From contig NZ_JIBE01000008.1 of NCBI RefSeq assembly GCF_000620465.1, positions 62,001-126,000 of the forward strand: 64,000 nucleotides of DNA, in the 5' to 3' direction. Below are positions 46,282 through 55,789 of this stretch, piece after piece. The position numbers were made by a program, and so were the translations under genes. This DNA is from Ralstonia sp. UNC404CL21Col. Its GTDB lineage: Bacteria > Pseudomonadota > Gammaproteobacteria > Burkholderiales > Burkholderiaceae. Positions within the stretch are counted from its first letter, which is position 1. Every line of letters starts with the position of its first letter. A model generated the notes under the pieces. The model saw only the letters and a list, made by a program, of their open reading frames with translations, searched no databases and was not told where the DNA came from.

Positions 46282-47199
46282 ATGCCGTCGTCGTTTCAAG
46301 AGGCCATCCTCGCAGCTGCGAGCGCGCCGCCCACAGATCGCTATGGTGTGATCGGCAACCCGATCGCGCACAGCAAGTCGCCCACCATCCATGCCGCGTT
46401 TGCGCAGCAGACGGGGCAGCTCATCCGCTACGACCGCATCTACGCCGAGCTGATTGCGTTTGACGAAACCGTGATGACGTTCGTGCGCGAAGGCGGACGC
46501 GGGCTCAACGTGACCGTGCCGTTCAAGCTCGATGCGTATGCCATGTCGACGTCGTTGTCGTTGCGGGCGGAATCGGCCGGTGCGGTCAACACGCTCAAGT
46601 TCGACGGCGAAGAGATCTTTGGCGACAACACCGACGGCGTCGGCCTGATGCGCGACATCACCCACAACATCGGCAACGCGCTCGCAGGCGAACGCGTGCT
46701 GCTGCTCGGCGCCGGCGGTGCTGCGCGCGGCGTGCTGCTGCCGTTGCTGGAGCACAAGCCGGCGCGCGTGTTCCTCGCCAACCGCACGGCGGATCGCGCC
46801 AACAAGCTGGTTGATCGCTTCGAGGTCTCGGCGAAGCTGCACGAGGTCGAACTCGTGGGCGGCGGCTATGACGAGCTTGCTGCGGACGATGTTTTCGACG
46901 TCATCATCAACGCCACGGCGAGCAGCCTGCAGGCCGAAGTGCCGCCAATCCCGACCACCGTGTTCGGCCCCAACGCGCTGGCCTACGACATGATGTACGG
47001 CCAGCGGCCGACGGTGTTCATGGAGTTTGCCCGGCGCAACGGGGCCCGCGCATGGGACGGCCTGGGCATGCTGGTGGAGCAGGCGGCGGAATCGTTCTTC
47101 GTCTGGCGCGACGTGCGCCCGGACACCGCTCCCGTGCTGCTCGCCATGCGCGAAGGGCTGCAGGGCGAAGCCGCAGTCGCGGCACGCGCGCCCCGCTGA
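46282..47199 (+). CDS. aroE: shikimate dehydrogenase
   Basis: NADP-dependent reduction of 3-dehydroshikimate. 305 residues, slightly long because of about 20 extra residues at the N-terminus. Substrate site: [20 protein letters not shown] and [10 protein letters not shown] with the catalytic Lys; [11 protein letters not shown] with the Asp; cofactor loop [17 protein letters not shown] and the [10 protein letters not shown] motif for NADP. Y-D-M-M-Y-G later is also typical. Between the TonB-like gene and mtgA with short gaps (11 and 20 bp), a usual order in this group of bacteria. Confidence 0.95.
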   Translation: MPSSFQEAILAAASAPPTDRYGVIGNPIAHSKSPTIHAAFAQQTGQLIRYDRIYAELIAFDETVMTFVREGGRGLNVTVPFKLDAYAMSTSLSLRAESAGAVNTLKFDGEEIFGDNTDGVGLMRDITHNIGNALAGERVLLLGAGGAARGVLLPLLEHKPARVFLANRTADRANKLVDRFEVSAKLHEVELVGGGYDELAADDVFDVIINATASSLQAEVPPIPTTVFGPNALAYDMMYGQRPTVFMEFARRNGARAWDGLGMLVEQAAESFFVWRDVRPDTAPVLLAMREGLQGEAAVAARAPR

Positions 47200-47219
47200 A
47201 CCTGGAGCGCAGCCCTGCG

Positions 47220-47924
47220 ATGATGCGTTGGTTCGGCTACGTGATCGGCTGCTTCGTTGCGGGCGTGGTCGCGCTCAACCTGTACTTCTTCGCTGCCATC
47301 GCGAGCTGGCAGGTGTTCGATCCGTCGTCCACGAGTTTCATGCGCGCCGAGCGCATGCGCCTGTGCGGTGCCAATGTCTTCACCTGCAAAGTCGACCACC
47401 GCTGGGTCAATTACGACCAGATCTCGCGCAACCTCAAACGCGCGGTCATCGCCAGCGAAGACGCCGATTTCGTCTCGCACAGCGGCTGGGAAGTCGACGC
47501 CATGCTCGACGCGTGGGAGAAGAACAAGCGGCGCGGCCACGTGGTCGCGGGCGGCTCGACCATCACGCAGCAACTGGCCAAGAACCTGTTCCTCTCGGGC
47601 GAACGCCACTACCTGCGCAAGGGCGAAGAACTGGTCATCACGTGGATGCTCGAGTTCTGGCTCGACAAGGAGCGCATTCTCGAGATCTATCTGAACTCGG
47701 TGGAGTGGGGCGAGGGCGTGTTCGGCGCGGAAGCAGCAGCGCAGCATTACTTCAAGCGGCCGGCCTCGCAACTCACGGTAGGTCAGGCAGCGCGACTGGC
47801 GGCGGCGCTGCCGGCGCCGAAGTGCTTCGACAAGAAGAGCTATTGCGCCAACGTGCACGTAAACTTCACGCGCAAGGCCACCGTGATCGCCAACCGCATG
47901 GGCTCGGCCACGCTGCCGGATTGA
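47220..47924 (+). CDS. mtgA: monofunctional biosynthetic peptidoglycan transglycosylase
   Basis: Polymerises lipid II into glycan strands without a transpeptidase part. 234 residues: a short N-terminal membrane anchor (about residues 5-30), then a GT51 domain. The catalytic Glu is E80 in [15 protein letters not shown], followed by [16 protein letters not shown] at 111-126 and [25 protein letters not shown] at 47220 chosen; it begins an [10 protein letters not shown] anchor. 20 bp after aroE, so likely on the same transcript. Confidence 0.95.
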   Translation: MMRWFGYVIGCFVAGVVALNLYFFAAIASWQVFDPSSTSFMRAERMRLCGANVFTCKVDHRWVNYDQISRNLKRAVIASEDADFVSHSGWEVDAMLDAWEKNKRRGHVVAGGSTITQQLAKNLFLSGERHYLRKGEELVITWMLEFWLDKERILEIYLNSVEWGEGVFGAEAAAQHYFKRPASQLTVGQAARLAAALPAPKCFDKKSYCANVHVNFTRKATVIANRMGSATLPD

Positions 47925-47936
47925 CCTGGCGCAGGG

Positions 47937-48899
47937 CTACTTCAGCCAGCCCTTGCGGCGGAAGTACACCAGCGGAATCGCCGCCGACACCACCATCATC
48001 ACGATCGCGTACGGGTAGCCTTCAGCCCAGTCCAGCTCCGGCATCACCTTGAAGTTCATGCCGTAGATCGAGGCGATCAGCGTGGGCGGCATCAGCGCCA
48101 CCGACACCACCGAGAACAGCTTGATGATCTTGTTCTGGTTGATGTTGATGAAGCCGACCGTGGCATCCATCAGGAAGTTGACCTTGTCCGACAGAAACGC
48201 CGTGTGGTTCTCGATGGAATCGATGTCGCGCAGCACCTGGCGCGCTTCGTCTTGCTGATCGGCCGAGAGCAACTGGCTGCGCAGCAGGAACGACACGGCG
48301 CGGCGCGTATCCATCACGTTGCGGCGGATTCGGCCGTTCAAGTCTTCCACGCGCGCGATGATCTCCAGCACATCGGCGGCGGCGGCATCGGTCACCTCGT
48401 CGGCCAGCACGCGCTTGCTGGCGTCTTCGAGACGTTCGTAAACTTCTTCGATGGAGTCCGCCGAGTATTCCGCGTCGGTGGCGTACAGATCCATCAGCAC
48501 ATCCTTGGCGTTGCGCACCGAGCCCGGGCGCAGCCGCGCACGCATGCGCACCAGCCGGAACGCGGGCAGATCTTCGTCGTGGATGGAGAAGAGCACATCC
48601 TTGGTCAGCACGAAGGCCACGCGCACGTTGCGCGAGGTGGTTTCTTCGTCGAGCAGGAAATCGGTGCGGATGTGGATGTGGCCGTCTTCGCCTTCAAAGT
48701 AGCGGGCGGAAGCCTCCAGGTCCCCCAATTGCTCGAGTTCCGGGAGGACCACGCCATAGGCTTCCTTGATCCACGCCAGTTCTTCGTCGTCGGGGTCGAT
48801 CACGTCGATCCAGATCGGCTTGTGCTGCAGCAGTTCGCTGCGTTCTTCGACCTGTTCCTGCGCGAGACGACCTTTTTGCACGACGAACAGGTTGATCAT
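47937..48899 (-). CDS. corA: CorA-type magnesium/cobalt transporter
   Basis: Pentameric inner-membrane channel for Mg2+ (and Co2+/Ni2+). 320 residues: a large soluble N-terminal domain, then two C-terminal spans. The signature GMN is at residues 280-282 (YGMNFKVMPEL), after the first span (FSVVSVALMPPTLIASI), and the protein ends with the basic RRKGWLK. Single-gene unit convergent to mtgA with 12 bp between the stops. Confidence 0.93.
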   Translation of the reverse strand: MINLFVVQKGRLAQEQVEERSELLQHKPIWIDVIDPDDEELAWIKEAYGVVLPELEQLGDLEASARYFEGEDGHIHIRTDFLLDEETTSRNVRVAFVLTKDVLFSIHDEDLPAFRLVRMRARLRPGSVRNAKDVLMDLYATDAEYSADSIEEVYERLEDASKRVLADEVTDAAAADVLEIIARVEDLNGRIRRNVMDTRRAVSFLLRSQLLSADQQDEARQVLRDIDSIENHTAFLSDKVNFLMDATVGFININQNKIIKLFSVVSVALMPPTLIASIYGMNFKVMPELDWAEGYPYAIVMMVVSAAIPLVYFRRKGWLK

Positions 48900-49108
48900 G
48901 GATGTTTCCTTGAAGCAGGTGTTGAACGGGCGGCGAAAAATCGCGCCGAGTGTAGCCTAAAGAGGCGGCGGGTTCAGCCACAAGCGATGGCTTGGTGCGC
49001 ACGCGTGGGGCCGGCGCCACGTCCGGAAGATGCCGCCACCGGGCCGCCCGACGGGTAAAATGCAGACAAGTCTTGCGGCCATCCGGTCGCCCTCACATTC
49101 CCGACACC

Positions 49109-49924
49109 ATGCGATTTACCGAACAACTCGCTGCCGCCTGGCAACGCAACAACTCCCTGCTGTGCGTTGGCCTCGATCCTGACCCGGCACGCCTGCCGGC
49201 ATCGCTGACCGGCACGGGCGGAGCAATCTTCTCGTTCTGCCGCGCCATTGTGGACGCCACCGCCGATCTGGTCTGCGCCTTCAAGCCGCAGATCGCCTAC
49301 TTCGCCTCGCAGCGCGCCGAAGATCAGCTCGAGCAGCTCATCAGCTACATTCACGAAGCCTATCCGGGTATCCCCGTCATTCTCGATGCCAAGCGCGGCG
49401 ACATCGGCTCGACCGCCGAGCACTACGCCAAGGAAGCTTTCGAGCGCTACCAGGCCGATGCCATCACCGTCAGCCCGTACATGGGTTTCGACTCGATGCA
49501 GCCGTATCTGGCGCATGCCGACAAGGGCGTCATCGTGCTGTGCCGCACCTCCAACGCTGGCGGCAGCGATGTGCAGTTTCTGGAAACCGACGGCCGGCCC
49601 GTCTACCAGGTCGTGGCAGAACGTGCGCGCGACGTATGGAACACCAGCGGCCAGATGGGCCTGGTGGTGGGCGCGACCTTCCCGGAAGAGATTGCCAAGG
49701 TGCGCGAGATTGTCGGCGACATGCCGCTGCTGATTCCGGGTGTTGGCGCCCAGGGTGGCGACGTTGAAGCCACGGTCCGCGCAGGCCGCACGGCCGACGG
49801 CACGGGCATGATGATCAACTCGTCGCGGGCCATTCTCTACGCCAGCACCGACAGCGATTTCGCCGATGCGGCCCGCCGCGTGGCCGAGGCCACACGCAAC
49901 CAGATCAACCAGTTCCGCAACTGA
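49109..49924 (+). CDS. pyrF: orotidine 5'-phosphate decarboxylase, class 2
   Basis: Last step of UMP synthesis. 271 residues, the size of the class 2 (subfamily 2) enzyme found in betaproteobacteria and mycobacteria. The catalytic array [15 protein letters not shown] contains D93, K95 and D98. [12 protein letters not shown] at the start binds the substrate phosphate side, and [12 protein letters not shown] near the end is the phosphate loop. ATG at 49109 chosen over an in-frame start at 48992. Confidence 0.95.
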   Translation: MRFTEQLAAAWQRNNSLLCVGLDPDPARLPASLTGTGGAIFSFCRAIVDATADLVCAFKPQIAYFASQRAEDQLEQLISYIHEAYPGIPVILDAKRGDIGSTAEHYAKEAFERYQADAITVSPYMGFDSMQPYLAHADKGVIVLCRTSNAGGSDVQFLETDGRPVYQVVAERARDVWNTSGQMGLVVGATFPEEIAKVREIVGDMPLLIPGVGAQGGDVEATVRAGRTADGTGMMINSSRAILYASTDSDFADAARRVAEATRNQINQFRN

Positions 49925-49963
49925 TCGCACTGTCGGTCCGGTTGCGGCGAGAGCGAGGACGCC

Positions 49964-50182
49964 ATGATCACGCATCCGCACCGCCCCGTCGCCGGCACGC
50001 ATCGGGAAGAGACCGGCAAGGACCCAGACCGCAAGGTCGAGAAAGAGCGCGACGACACCCACCAGCACGAGACGACGCGGCGCGATCATGATCGCGACCG
50101 TCGCCACGAGCACGACCACGAGCACCAGCCGGAACACGATCACGGAGATCGTCGCCGGCCGGATCATCCCAGCGAAATCTAA
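49964..50182 (+). CDS. small His/Asp/Glu/Arg-rich protein of unknown function
   Basis: 72 residues. ATG follows GCGAGGA by a few bases, 39 bp after pyrF. More than half of the residues are His, Asp, Glu or Arg; the C-terminal half contains RRHEHDHEHQPEHDHGD, which could bind a transition metal, though it may simply be disordered. Third codon positions are strongly G/C, as in real genes here. The opposite strand in register reads as a Val/Leu-rich hydrophobic stretch, a usual side effect of such a sequence. No family recognised. Confidence 0.45.
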   Translation: MITHPHRPVAGTHREETGKDPDRKVEKERDDTHQHETTRRDHDRDRRHEHDHEHQPEHDHGDRRRPDHPSEI

Positions 50183-50183
50183 G

Positions 50184-50684
50184 TCAAGACTCTGCTGAGT
50201 CGAGGAAGTCGAGCAGGCCGCGCAGGGCGTGCTCGGCAGCCTGCAGGCGGACCTGTTTGCGGTCGCCTTTGAAGTGGCGCGTTTCCACGCGGGTTTGCAG
50301 GCGGTTGCTCCACCCAAAGCAGACCATGCCGACGGGCTTGTCGGGCGTGCCACCGGTCGGGCCCGCCACGCCGGTAATCGCCACCGCCACTTGCGCGCGG
50401 CTGTTGAGCACCGCGCCCTCGGCCATGGCGTGCGCCACGGGTTCGCTGACGGCGCCATGTTCGCGGATCAGCGCCGCCGGCACGCCCAACATCTGCGATT
50501 TCGCTTCGTTGGAATAGACGACGAAGCCCCGTTCAAACCACGCGGACGATCCCGATACGTCGGTAATGGCGGCGGACACCAGCCCGCCTGTGCACGATTC
50601 AGCGGACGCCATCATCAGGCTGCGCTTGTGCAGCGTGTCAGCGACGAGTTCGGCCAGTTGGGCCAGGGCGCGGGATTCAGCCAT
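50184..50684 (-). CDS. pncC: nicotinamide-nucleotide amidase (CinA C-terminal family)
   Basis: Deamidates NMN to nicotinate mononucleotide in the pyridine nucleotide cycle. 166 residues, a stand-alone CinA C-terminal domain. Diagnostic motifs are ASAESCTGGLVSAAITDVSGSS with the catalytic Ser and the VAVAITGVAGPTGGTPDKPVG stretch. ATG at 50684 chosen over an in-frame start at 50732, which would overlap pgpA. It is the last gene of the thiL-pgpA-pncC run, 32 bp after pgpA, and converges on the small His-rich gene. Confidence 0.92.
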   Translation of the reverse strand: MAESRALAQLAELVADTLHKRSLMMASAESCTGGLVSAAITDVSGSSAWFERGFVVYSNEAKSQMLGVPAALIREHGAVSEPVAHAMAEGAVLNSRAQVAVAITGVAGPTGGTPDKPVGMVCFGWSNRLQTRVETRHFKGDRKQVRLQAAEHALRGLLDFLDSAES

Positions 50685-50716
50685 TGCGATACCTTTGAAG
50701 CTTCGGTCGTCAAACG

Positions 50717-51295
50717 TCAAAACGAGCGCCACAGCGCGAACACCAGCAGCGTGTAGGACGCCGCCAGAATGTCATCGACCATCACGCCGTAGCCGCCGCG
50801 CACGCCGAAGCCCTTGAGCGTGCGGTCGTAATACCGGATGGGTGCCGGCTTGACCATATCGAAGAAGCGGAACCACAGGAAGGCGGCGAACTGCCCGCCC
50901 AGCGTGGTGGGCGTGACAAACGCCAGCACGATCCAAAACGCCACCATTTCGTCCCACACCATGGCGCCGTGGTCTGCCACGCCAAGGTCGCGCGCGGTGC
51001 GGGCGCATGCCCAGATACCGATCACGAAGCCAACCGCCGCGATCAGCAGCCAAATCGGCCCTGAAATCCAGGGAGCCAGCACCACGTAGATCAGCCACGC
51101 GTAGAGCGTGCCGACCGTGCCGGGCAGGATAGGCGACAGGCCCGAGCCGAAGCCCAACGCGAGGATGCGTGCCGGATGCGCGAACATGAACCGCGCGGTC
51201 GGGCGCCGCACCTGCGCGGTCTGGCCCGCCTCGAGGACGACGGTTTCAGCTTGGCCCGGCGGGTTGGAAGGCGGGAAGGGAGTGGAAGACATCAT
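50717..51295 (-). CDS. pgpA: phosphatidylglycerophosphatase A
   Basis: Removes phosphate from phosphatidylglycerophosphate to make phosphatidylglycerol at the inner membrane. 192 residues, with about 40 extra N-terminal residues before the PgpA core. Core motifs: GFGSGLSPILPGTVGTL, then ARTARDLGVADHGAMVWDEMVAF with acidic residues, and FRFFDMVKPAPIRYYDR near the end. The ATG overlaps the thiL stop in an ATGA arrangement. thiL-pgpA-pncC is a common betaproteobacterial cluster. Confidence 0.92.
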   Translation of the reverse strand: MMSSTPFPPSNPPGQAETVVLEAGQTAQVRRPTARFMFAHPARILALGFGSGLSPILPGTVGTLYAWLIYVVLAPWISGPIWLLIAAVGFVIGIWACARTARDLGVADHGAMVWDEMVAFWIVLAFVTPTTLGGQFAAFLWFRFFDMVKPAPIRYYDRTLKGFGVRGGYGVMVDDILAASYTLLVFALWRSF

Positions 51296-52299
51296 GAGGC
51301 GGAAGAGAAATGATCGAAGCTGCCATGCGTGAAGGTGACCGGCGCGCCGTGTGCGTCGACGAGCCGCAAGCCGGTTTCGGCGTCGATGCGGCCAACGCGC
51401 GTCACAGCCACGTCGGCGCGCTGCCCCGCGGCGACAACGGCGTCGCGGGCGTCGGCAGGCGCAGTGAAGCAAAGTTCGTAGTCGTCGCCGCCGGCCAGCG
51501 TGCATTGCAATTGAAGCGCCGGCGACTGCGCGGCCAGCGTCGCCGAGCGCGGGACATCGTCCACCACGATCGTCGCTCCAACGCGGGATTGCGCGAGGAT
51601 GTGGCCAAGATCGCCCAATAAGCCGTCAGACACATCAAGTGCTGCCCGGGCGATGCCGCGCAATGCCAGGCCGAGCGCGACGCGCGGCGAGGGCCTGTCC
51701 ATGCGCGGCTGCACCTGAGCGAGCGCCTCGGGCGTGAGCGGCCACTCGTCGCGCAAGGCGCCCAGAGCGAGTCGTGCGTCGCCCACAGAGCCCGAGACCC
51801 AGATGTCATCGCCGGGGCGGGCCGCGTCGCGGCGTAGTGCCGCAGTGGCGGGGACGTCCCCGAAGACGGTCAGGCTGAGTGTGAGCGGTCCCCGTGTGGT
51901 GTCGCCGCCGATCAGTTCACAGTGAAATGCATCGGCCAAGGCGAGCAAGCCCTCGGAAAAGGGTTTGAGCCACGCCGCATCGGCCTGGGGCAGTGCCACG
52001 GCGAGCGTAAAGGCGCGGGGCTCGGCGCCCATCGCTGCCAGGTCAGAGAGGTTGACAGCGAGCGCCTTGTGGCCAAGTGCGCGCGGCTCCGCATGTGGAA
52101 AGAAGTGTCGGCCCGCGACCAGCATGTCGGTGGAGATCGCCAATTCGTGCCCCGGGCGCGGCGCAAGCAGGGCACAGTCGTCGCCCACGCCCAACGTCGC
52201 TTTCGGGGTGGGTCGCGTGAAATAACGGCGGATCAGCCCAAATTCGGACAGATTTTCAGCCGGATCGCTGGAGTTTGAGGGGTGGGCGGGCTTGGACAC
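51292..52299 (-). CDS. thiL: thiamine-monophosphate kinase
   Basis: Phosphorylates thiamine monophosphate to the diphosphate cofactor. 335 residues from a GTG at 52299. Family motifs: LSEFGLIRRYF at the front, GVGDDCALL with the Mg-binding Asp pair, LAISTDMLVAGRHFF, HKALAVNLSDLAAMGA, and LIGGDTTRGPLTLSLT. A longer frame reaches an ATG at 52377, but this would place the gene start among promoter elements of maeB and add residues that the family lacks, so the GTG is preferred with moderate certainty. Coupled to pgpA by ATGA. Confidence 0.9.
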   Translation of the reverse strand: MSKPAHPSNSSDPAENLSEFGLIRRYFTRPTPKATLGVGDDCALLAPRPGHELAISTDMLVAGRHFFPHAEPRALGHKALAVNLSDLAAMGAEPRAFTLAVALPQADAAWLKPFSEGLLALADAFHCELIGGDTTRGPLTLSLTVFGDVPATAALRRDAARPGDDIWVSGSVGDARLALGALRDEWPLTPEALAQVQPRMDRPSPRVALGLALRGIARAALDVSDGLLGDLGHILAQSRVGATIVVDDVPRSATLAAQSPALQLQCTLAGGDDYELCFTAPADARDAVVAAGQRADVAVTRVGRIDAETGLRLVDAHGAPVTFTHGSFDHFSSAS

Positions 52300-52399
52300 G
52301 GCAGCGGCGATGGAAGAATATGGGGCAAGCCCGATGGTGCCGTGACAGGACGGTGGAATATTGTAGCGAATGCGCATAGCACTCCCACCCAAAATCCCG

Positions 52400-52428
52400 T
52401 TGTGAGATCGCTTTTCACTATATAAAAT
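52400..52428 (+). promoter_or_regulatory. candidate sigma-70 promoter of maeB
   Basis: TTGTGA (52400-52405), a 17-bp gap and TAAAAT (52423-52428) in the gap between divergent thiL and maeB. It would leave a leader of about 100 nt before the maeB ATG. Confidence 0.5.
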
Positions 52429-52538
52429 GACGGGCCCAAGGAGGCGGACCGTATTCCCGTGGCGCTCGTGAGGGTATCCCGGTGGCCCGCTAGATGCGAC
52501 GGCCGGCGCGCGCGCTGGCCACCCGATACGAGAGACCC

Positions 52539-54884
52539 ATGACCACGGTGGATACCCAGCCTCAGCAGCCCGCCCGCACGGATGAAGAACTCAAGGCGCA
52601 GCAGCGCGCCGCCTTGCGCAAGGCCGCGCTGGAGTACCACGAGTTTCCCACCCCGGGCAAAATTTCGGTCACGCCGACCAAGCCGCTGTCGAACCAGCGC
52701 GACTTGGCCCTGGCGTATTCGCCCGGCGTTGCCGCCGCCTGCGAAGAGATCGTCGAAGACGTCGCCAACTCGTTCCGCTACACCGCCCGCGGCAACCTCG
52801 TCGGCGTGGTGACCAATGGCACGGCCGTGCTCGGCCTGGGCGATATCGGCCCGGAAGCCTCGAAGCCGGTCATGGAAGGCAAGGCAGGCCTCTTCAAGAA
52901 ATTTGCCGGTATCGATGTGTTTGACATCGAGATCAACGAAAAAGACCCCCAGAAGCTGGTCGATATCATCGCCTCGCTGGAGCCGACCTTCGGCGGCATC
53001 AACCTGGAAGACATCAAGGCGCCGGAATGCTTCTTCGTCGAGCGCGAACTGCGCAAGCGCATGAAGATCCCCGTCTTCCACGATGACCAGCACGGTACCG
53101 CTATCGTCGTGGGCGCCGGCATCACGAACGCACTGAAGGTCGTCGGCAAGGACATCAAGAAGGTCAAGCTGGTGGCTTCGGGCGCGGGCGCTGCGGCGCT
53201 GGCCTGCCTCGACCTGCTGGTGGACCTGGGCCTGCCGCGCGAAAACATCTGGGTGACGGACCTGGCGGGCGTTGTCTACGAAGGCCGTACCGAGCTGATG
53301 GACCCGGACAAGGCGCACTTCGCGCAGAAGACCGACCTGCGTACGCTGGCTGAAGTCATCGACGGCGCCGACATTTTCCTCGGCCTGTCCGCCGCTGGCG
53401 TGCTCAAGCAGGACATGGTCAAGCGCATGGCCGACAAGCCGATCATCTTCGCGCTGGCCAACCCGAACCCGGAAATCCTGCCGGAGCTGGCCAAGGAAGT
53501 GCGCCCCGACGTCATCATGGGCACCGGCCGTACGGATTACCCGAACCAGGTCAACAACGTCCTGTGCTTCCCGTTCATCTTCCGCGGGGCGCTGGACGTG
53601 GGCGCGACCACCATCACGCGTGAGATGGAAGTTGCCGCCGTGCATGCCGTGGCTGAACTGGCGCGCCAGGAGCAAAGCGACATCGTGGCTTCCGCCTACG
53701 GCATTCAAGACCTGTCGTTCGGGCCGGAATACCTGATCCCGAAGCCCTTCGACCCGCGCCTGATCGTCAAGATCGCGCCGGCCGTGGCGCAGGCAGCCAT
53801 GCTTTCGGGCGTGGCGCAGCGTCCGATCGAAGACATGGACGCCTACCGCCAGCATCTGCAGCAGTTCGTCTACCACTCCGGCACGCTGATGAAGCCGATC
53901 TTCTCGGCCGCCCGCAAGGTGCCGATGGAGAACAAGCGCATCGTCTTTGCCGAGGGCGAAGAAGAGCGCGTCCTGCGTGCCGTGCAGATCGTCGTGGACG
54001 AAAAGCTCGCCAGCCCGATCCTGATCGGCCGCCCGAGCGTGATCGCCCACCGCATCGAGCGTTTCGGCCTGCGCCTGCGTGAAGGCGTGGACTTCACGGT
54101 GGTCAACCCCGAGCACGACGAGCGCTTCCGCGATTACTGGGAGACGTACTACAAGCTGATGGCGCGCAAGGGCGTGACGCCGCAGTACGCCAAGCTGGAA
54201 ATGCGTCGCCGCAACACGCTGATCGGCGCGCTCATGATCCACAAGGGCGAAGCGGACGGCATGATCTGCGGCACCATCAGCAATACGGCTGCGCATCTGC
54301 GCTACATCGACCAGATCCTGGGCGGCACGAACTGCGTGTACGCCGCCATGAACGGTCTGGTTCTGCCGGGTCGCCAGGTCTTCCTGACCGACACGCACGT
54401 CAACGTCGACCCGACCGCCGAGCAATTGGCCGAGATCACCATCATGGCCGCCGAGGAGCTGTGCCGCTTCGGCATCAAGCCGAAGGTTGCGCTGATGTCG
54501 CATTCGAACTTCGGCTCGTCGGAGGCGCCTTCGGCCGTCAAGATGCGCGAAACGCTGGCCATCCTGCGCGAACGTGCACCGAACCTGGAGGTTGACGGCG
54601 AAATGCACGGCGACGCGGCGCTCGACGAGAAGCTGCGCGCATCGCTGGTGCCGGACTCAACCCTGAAGGGCGAGGCGAACCTGTTGGTCATGCCCAACAT
54701 CGACGCCGCGAACATCGCTTACAACCTCCTGAAAGCGGCTGCCGGTAACAACATTGCCATCGGCCCGATCCTGCTCGGCGCCAAGAAGCCGGTGCACATC
54801 CTGACGCCATCGGCTACGGTGCGACGCATTCTCAACATGACGGCGTTGACCGTTGTGGATGCTGCCGCACAAGCGCAACGCTGA
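52539..54884 (+). CDS. maeB: NADP-dependent malic enzyme with phosphotransacetylase-like domain
   Basis: Converts malate to pyruvate and CO2 with NADP reduction. 781 residues, the large MaeB form. Malic enzyme part at about residues 20-435: [31 protein letters not shown], the catalytic [11 protein letters not shown] and the nucleotide motif [20 protein letters not shown]. The C-terminal part (about 450-781) is a phosphate acetyltransferase-like domain ([37 protein letters not shown]), normally regulatory and binding acetyl-CoA rather than catalytic. ATG at 52539 chosen. Own promoter and terminator, so a single-gene unit. Confidence 0.96.
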   Translation: MTTVDTQPQQPARTDEELKAQQRAALRKAALEYHEFPTPGKISVTPTKPLSNQRDLALAYSPGVAAACEEIVEDVANSFRYTARGNLVGVVTNGTAVLGLGDIGPEASKPVMEGKAGLFKKFAGIDVFDIEINEKDPQKLVDIIASLEPTFGGINLEDIKAPECFFVERELRKRMKIPVFHDDQHGTAIVVGAGITNALKVVGKDIKKVKLVASGAGAAALACLDLLVDLGLPRENIWVTDLAGVVYEGRTELMDPDKAHFAQKTDLRTLAEVIDGADIFLGLSAAGVLKQDMVKRMADKPIIFALANPNPEILPELAKEVRPDVIMGTGRTDYPNQVNNVLCFPFIFRGALDVGATTITREMEVAAVHAVAELARQEQSDIVASAYGIQDLSFGPEYLIPKPFDPRLIVKIAPAVAQAAMLSGVAQRPIEDMDAYRQHLQQFVYHSGTLMKPIFSAARKVPMENKRIVFAEGEEERVLRAVQIVVDEKLASPILIGRPSVIAHRIERFGLRLREGVDFTVVNPEHDERFRDYWETYYKLMARKGVTPQYAKLEMRRRNTLIGALMIHKGEADGMICGTISNTAAHLRYIDQILGGTNCVYAAMNGLVLPGRQVFLTDTHVNVDPTAEQLAEITIMAAEELCRFGIKPKVALMSHSNFGSSEAPSAVKMRETLAILRERAPNLEVDGEMHGDAALDEKLRASLVPDSTLKGEANLLVMPNIDAANIAYNLLKAAAGNNIAIGPILLGAKKPVHILTPSATVRRILNMTALTVVDAAAQAQR

Positions 54885-54900
54885 TCGCCACTGCACCACG

Positions 54901-54935
54901 AAAGGGAGCGCACGATGCTGCGCTCCCTTTTTTTT
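54901..54935 (+). terminator. terminator after maeB
   Basis: AAAGGGAGCGCA (54901-54912) and TGCGCTCCCTTT (54919-54930) form a 12-bp perfect stem with a 6-nt loop followed by a further five T. Confidence 0.95.
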
Positions 54936-55357
54936 GTTGGATAAGTTTGCGTGCGCTTACATTTGTGCAAACTTAATGGCTGCATGGAAAAACCCTTCAG
55001 ACTTTTACCGTCGGTTGATTGTTGTCATCGATGAGCGTACCCTTACGGGCTGAAGGGGTGCTTCTGAGCACATGAGGTCTGGACCGGGCCGACGGCGTCG
55101 AAAAATGCGGTTTTCCGTAGACACGTCTGACCGGTTCGCCTGATTCAGTGCGCGCAATGGGTTGGTTTTTGCAGGCGGAAGGATTCCCCAAGTCTTCGGC
55201 AGTCGCCCGACTTGTCATTCCCTGCCAAGCCTCTCAGGCATTGAGCCGCTTCGCTTTCAGCTGCAAACCGGCTGTCCGGATCGTTATTGGACGGCCACCT
55301 GCGCTTGTGACCTGCGCCGGGCTTCGGTCGGTGCGATTCTCCCGTTAGGGCCTGCTG
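54936..55357. other. upstream region of the barnase gene, no gene seen, possible structured leader
   Basis: 422 bp that look less GC-biased than the flanks. CCCTTCAG (54993-55000) and CTGAAGGG (55050-55057) are perfect 8-bp arms 49 bp apart, with a smaller CCGT/ACGG pairing inside. Short open frames on both strands lack start signals. No clear promoter was found, so where the ribonuclease transcript begins is open. Confidence 0.5.
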
Positions 55358-55789
55358 ATGACAAAGCGACTTGGAGCGTGGATCGGCCGCTCCGTATCTC
55401 AGGCGATGGCACGTGGCGCGCTGGCGGCGACGCTTGTGGTGTCAGTGGCTGGCTTGCCGGCCAATGCGGTCGCCCGGGACACTTCCGGCATGACTGCCGC
55501 GGTGGGAACCATTCGCGCGGCAGACCTGCCCAATGAGGCGCAGCGCACGCTGGCACTGATCGAGCAGGGCGGCCCGTTCCCCTATGCAAAAGATGGCACC
55601 ACGTTCGGCAACTATGAACGACGTTTGCCTGCGCAGCGGCGTGGCTATTACCACGAGTACACCGTGAAGACGCGGGGCGCTCGTAACCGCGGCGCCCGGC
55701 GCATCATTTGCGGCGGCGATCAGCAAGCGGCCAACGACTGCTACTACACGGAAGATCACTACAACAGTTTTCAACGGATACAGCGATGA
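55358..55789 (+). CDS. secreted barnase-type ribonuclease
   Basis: 143 residues. N-terminal signal-like segment (residues 18-38, ending ANAVA) followed by a microbial RNase N1/T1 domain (PF00545 type). The catalytic set of barnase can be matched: the base Glu as E100 in YYHEYTV, Arg residues in the following RGARNRGARRI segment (R111, R114), and the acid His as H134 in TEDHYNSFQRI. FPYAKDGTTFGNYERRLPAQ matches the loop before it. By family, it cleaves RNA after guanosine and is toxic if left unbound inside the cell. The downstream barstar gene overlaps by four bases. It could serve as an exported toxin or a nutrient RNase. Confidence 0.88.
   Translation: MTKRLGAWIGRSVSQAMARGALAATLVVSVAGLPANAVARDTSGMTAAVGTIRAADLPNEAQRTLALIEQGGPFPYAKDGTTFGNYERRLPAQRRGYYHEYTVKTRGARNRGARRIICGGDQQAANDCYYTEDHYNSFQRIQR

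Noticed and set aside
48974-50458. 494-codon minus-strand frame including a hydrophobic stretch opposite the small His-rich ORF and pyrF
   Set aside because: Most of it is antisense of pyrF; the hydrophobic look results from complementing His/Asp/Glu codons.
52300-52392. Upstream extension of thiL to an ATG at 52377
   Set aside because: Extra residues do not match the family start, and the region approaches the maeB promoter; GTG at 52299 preferred.
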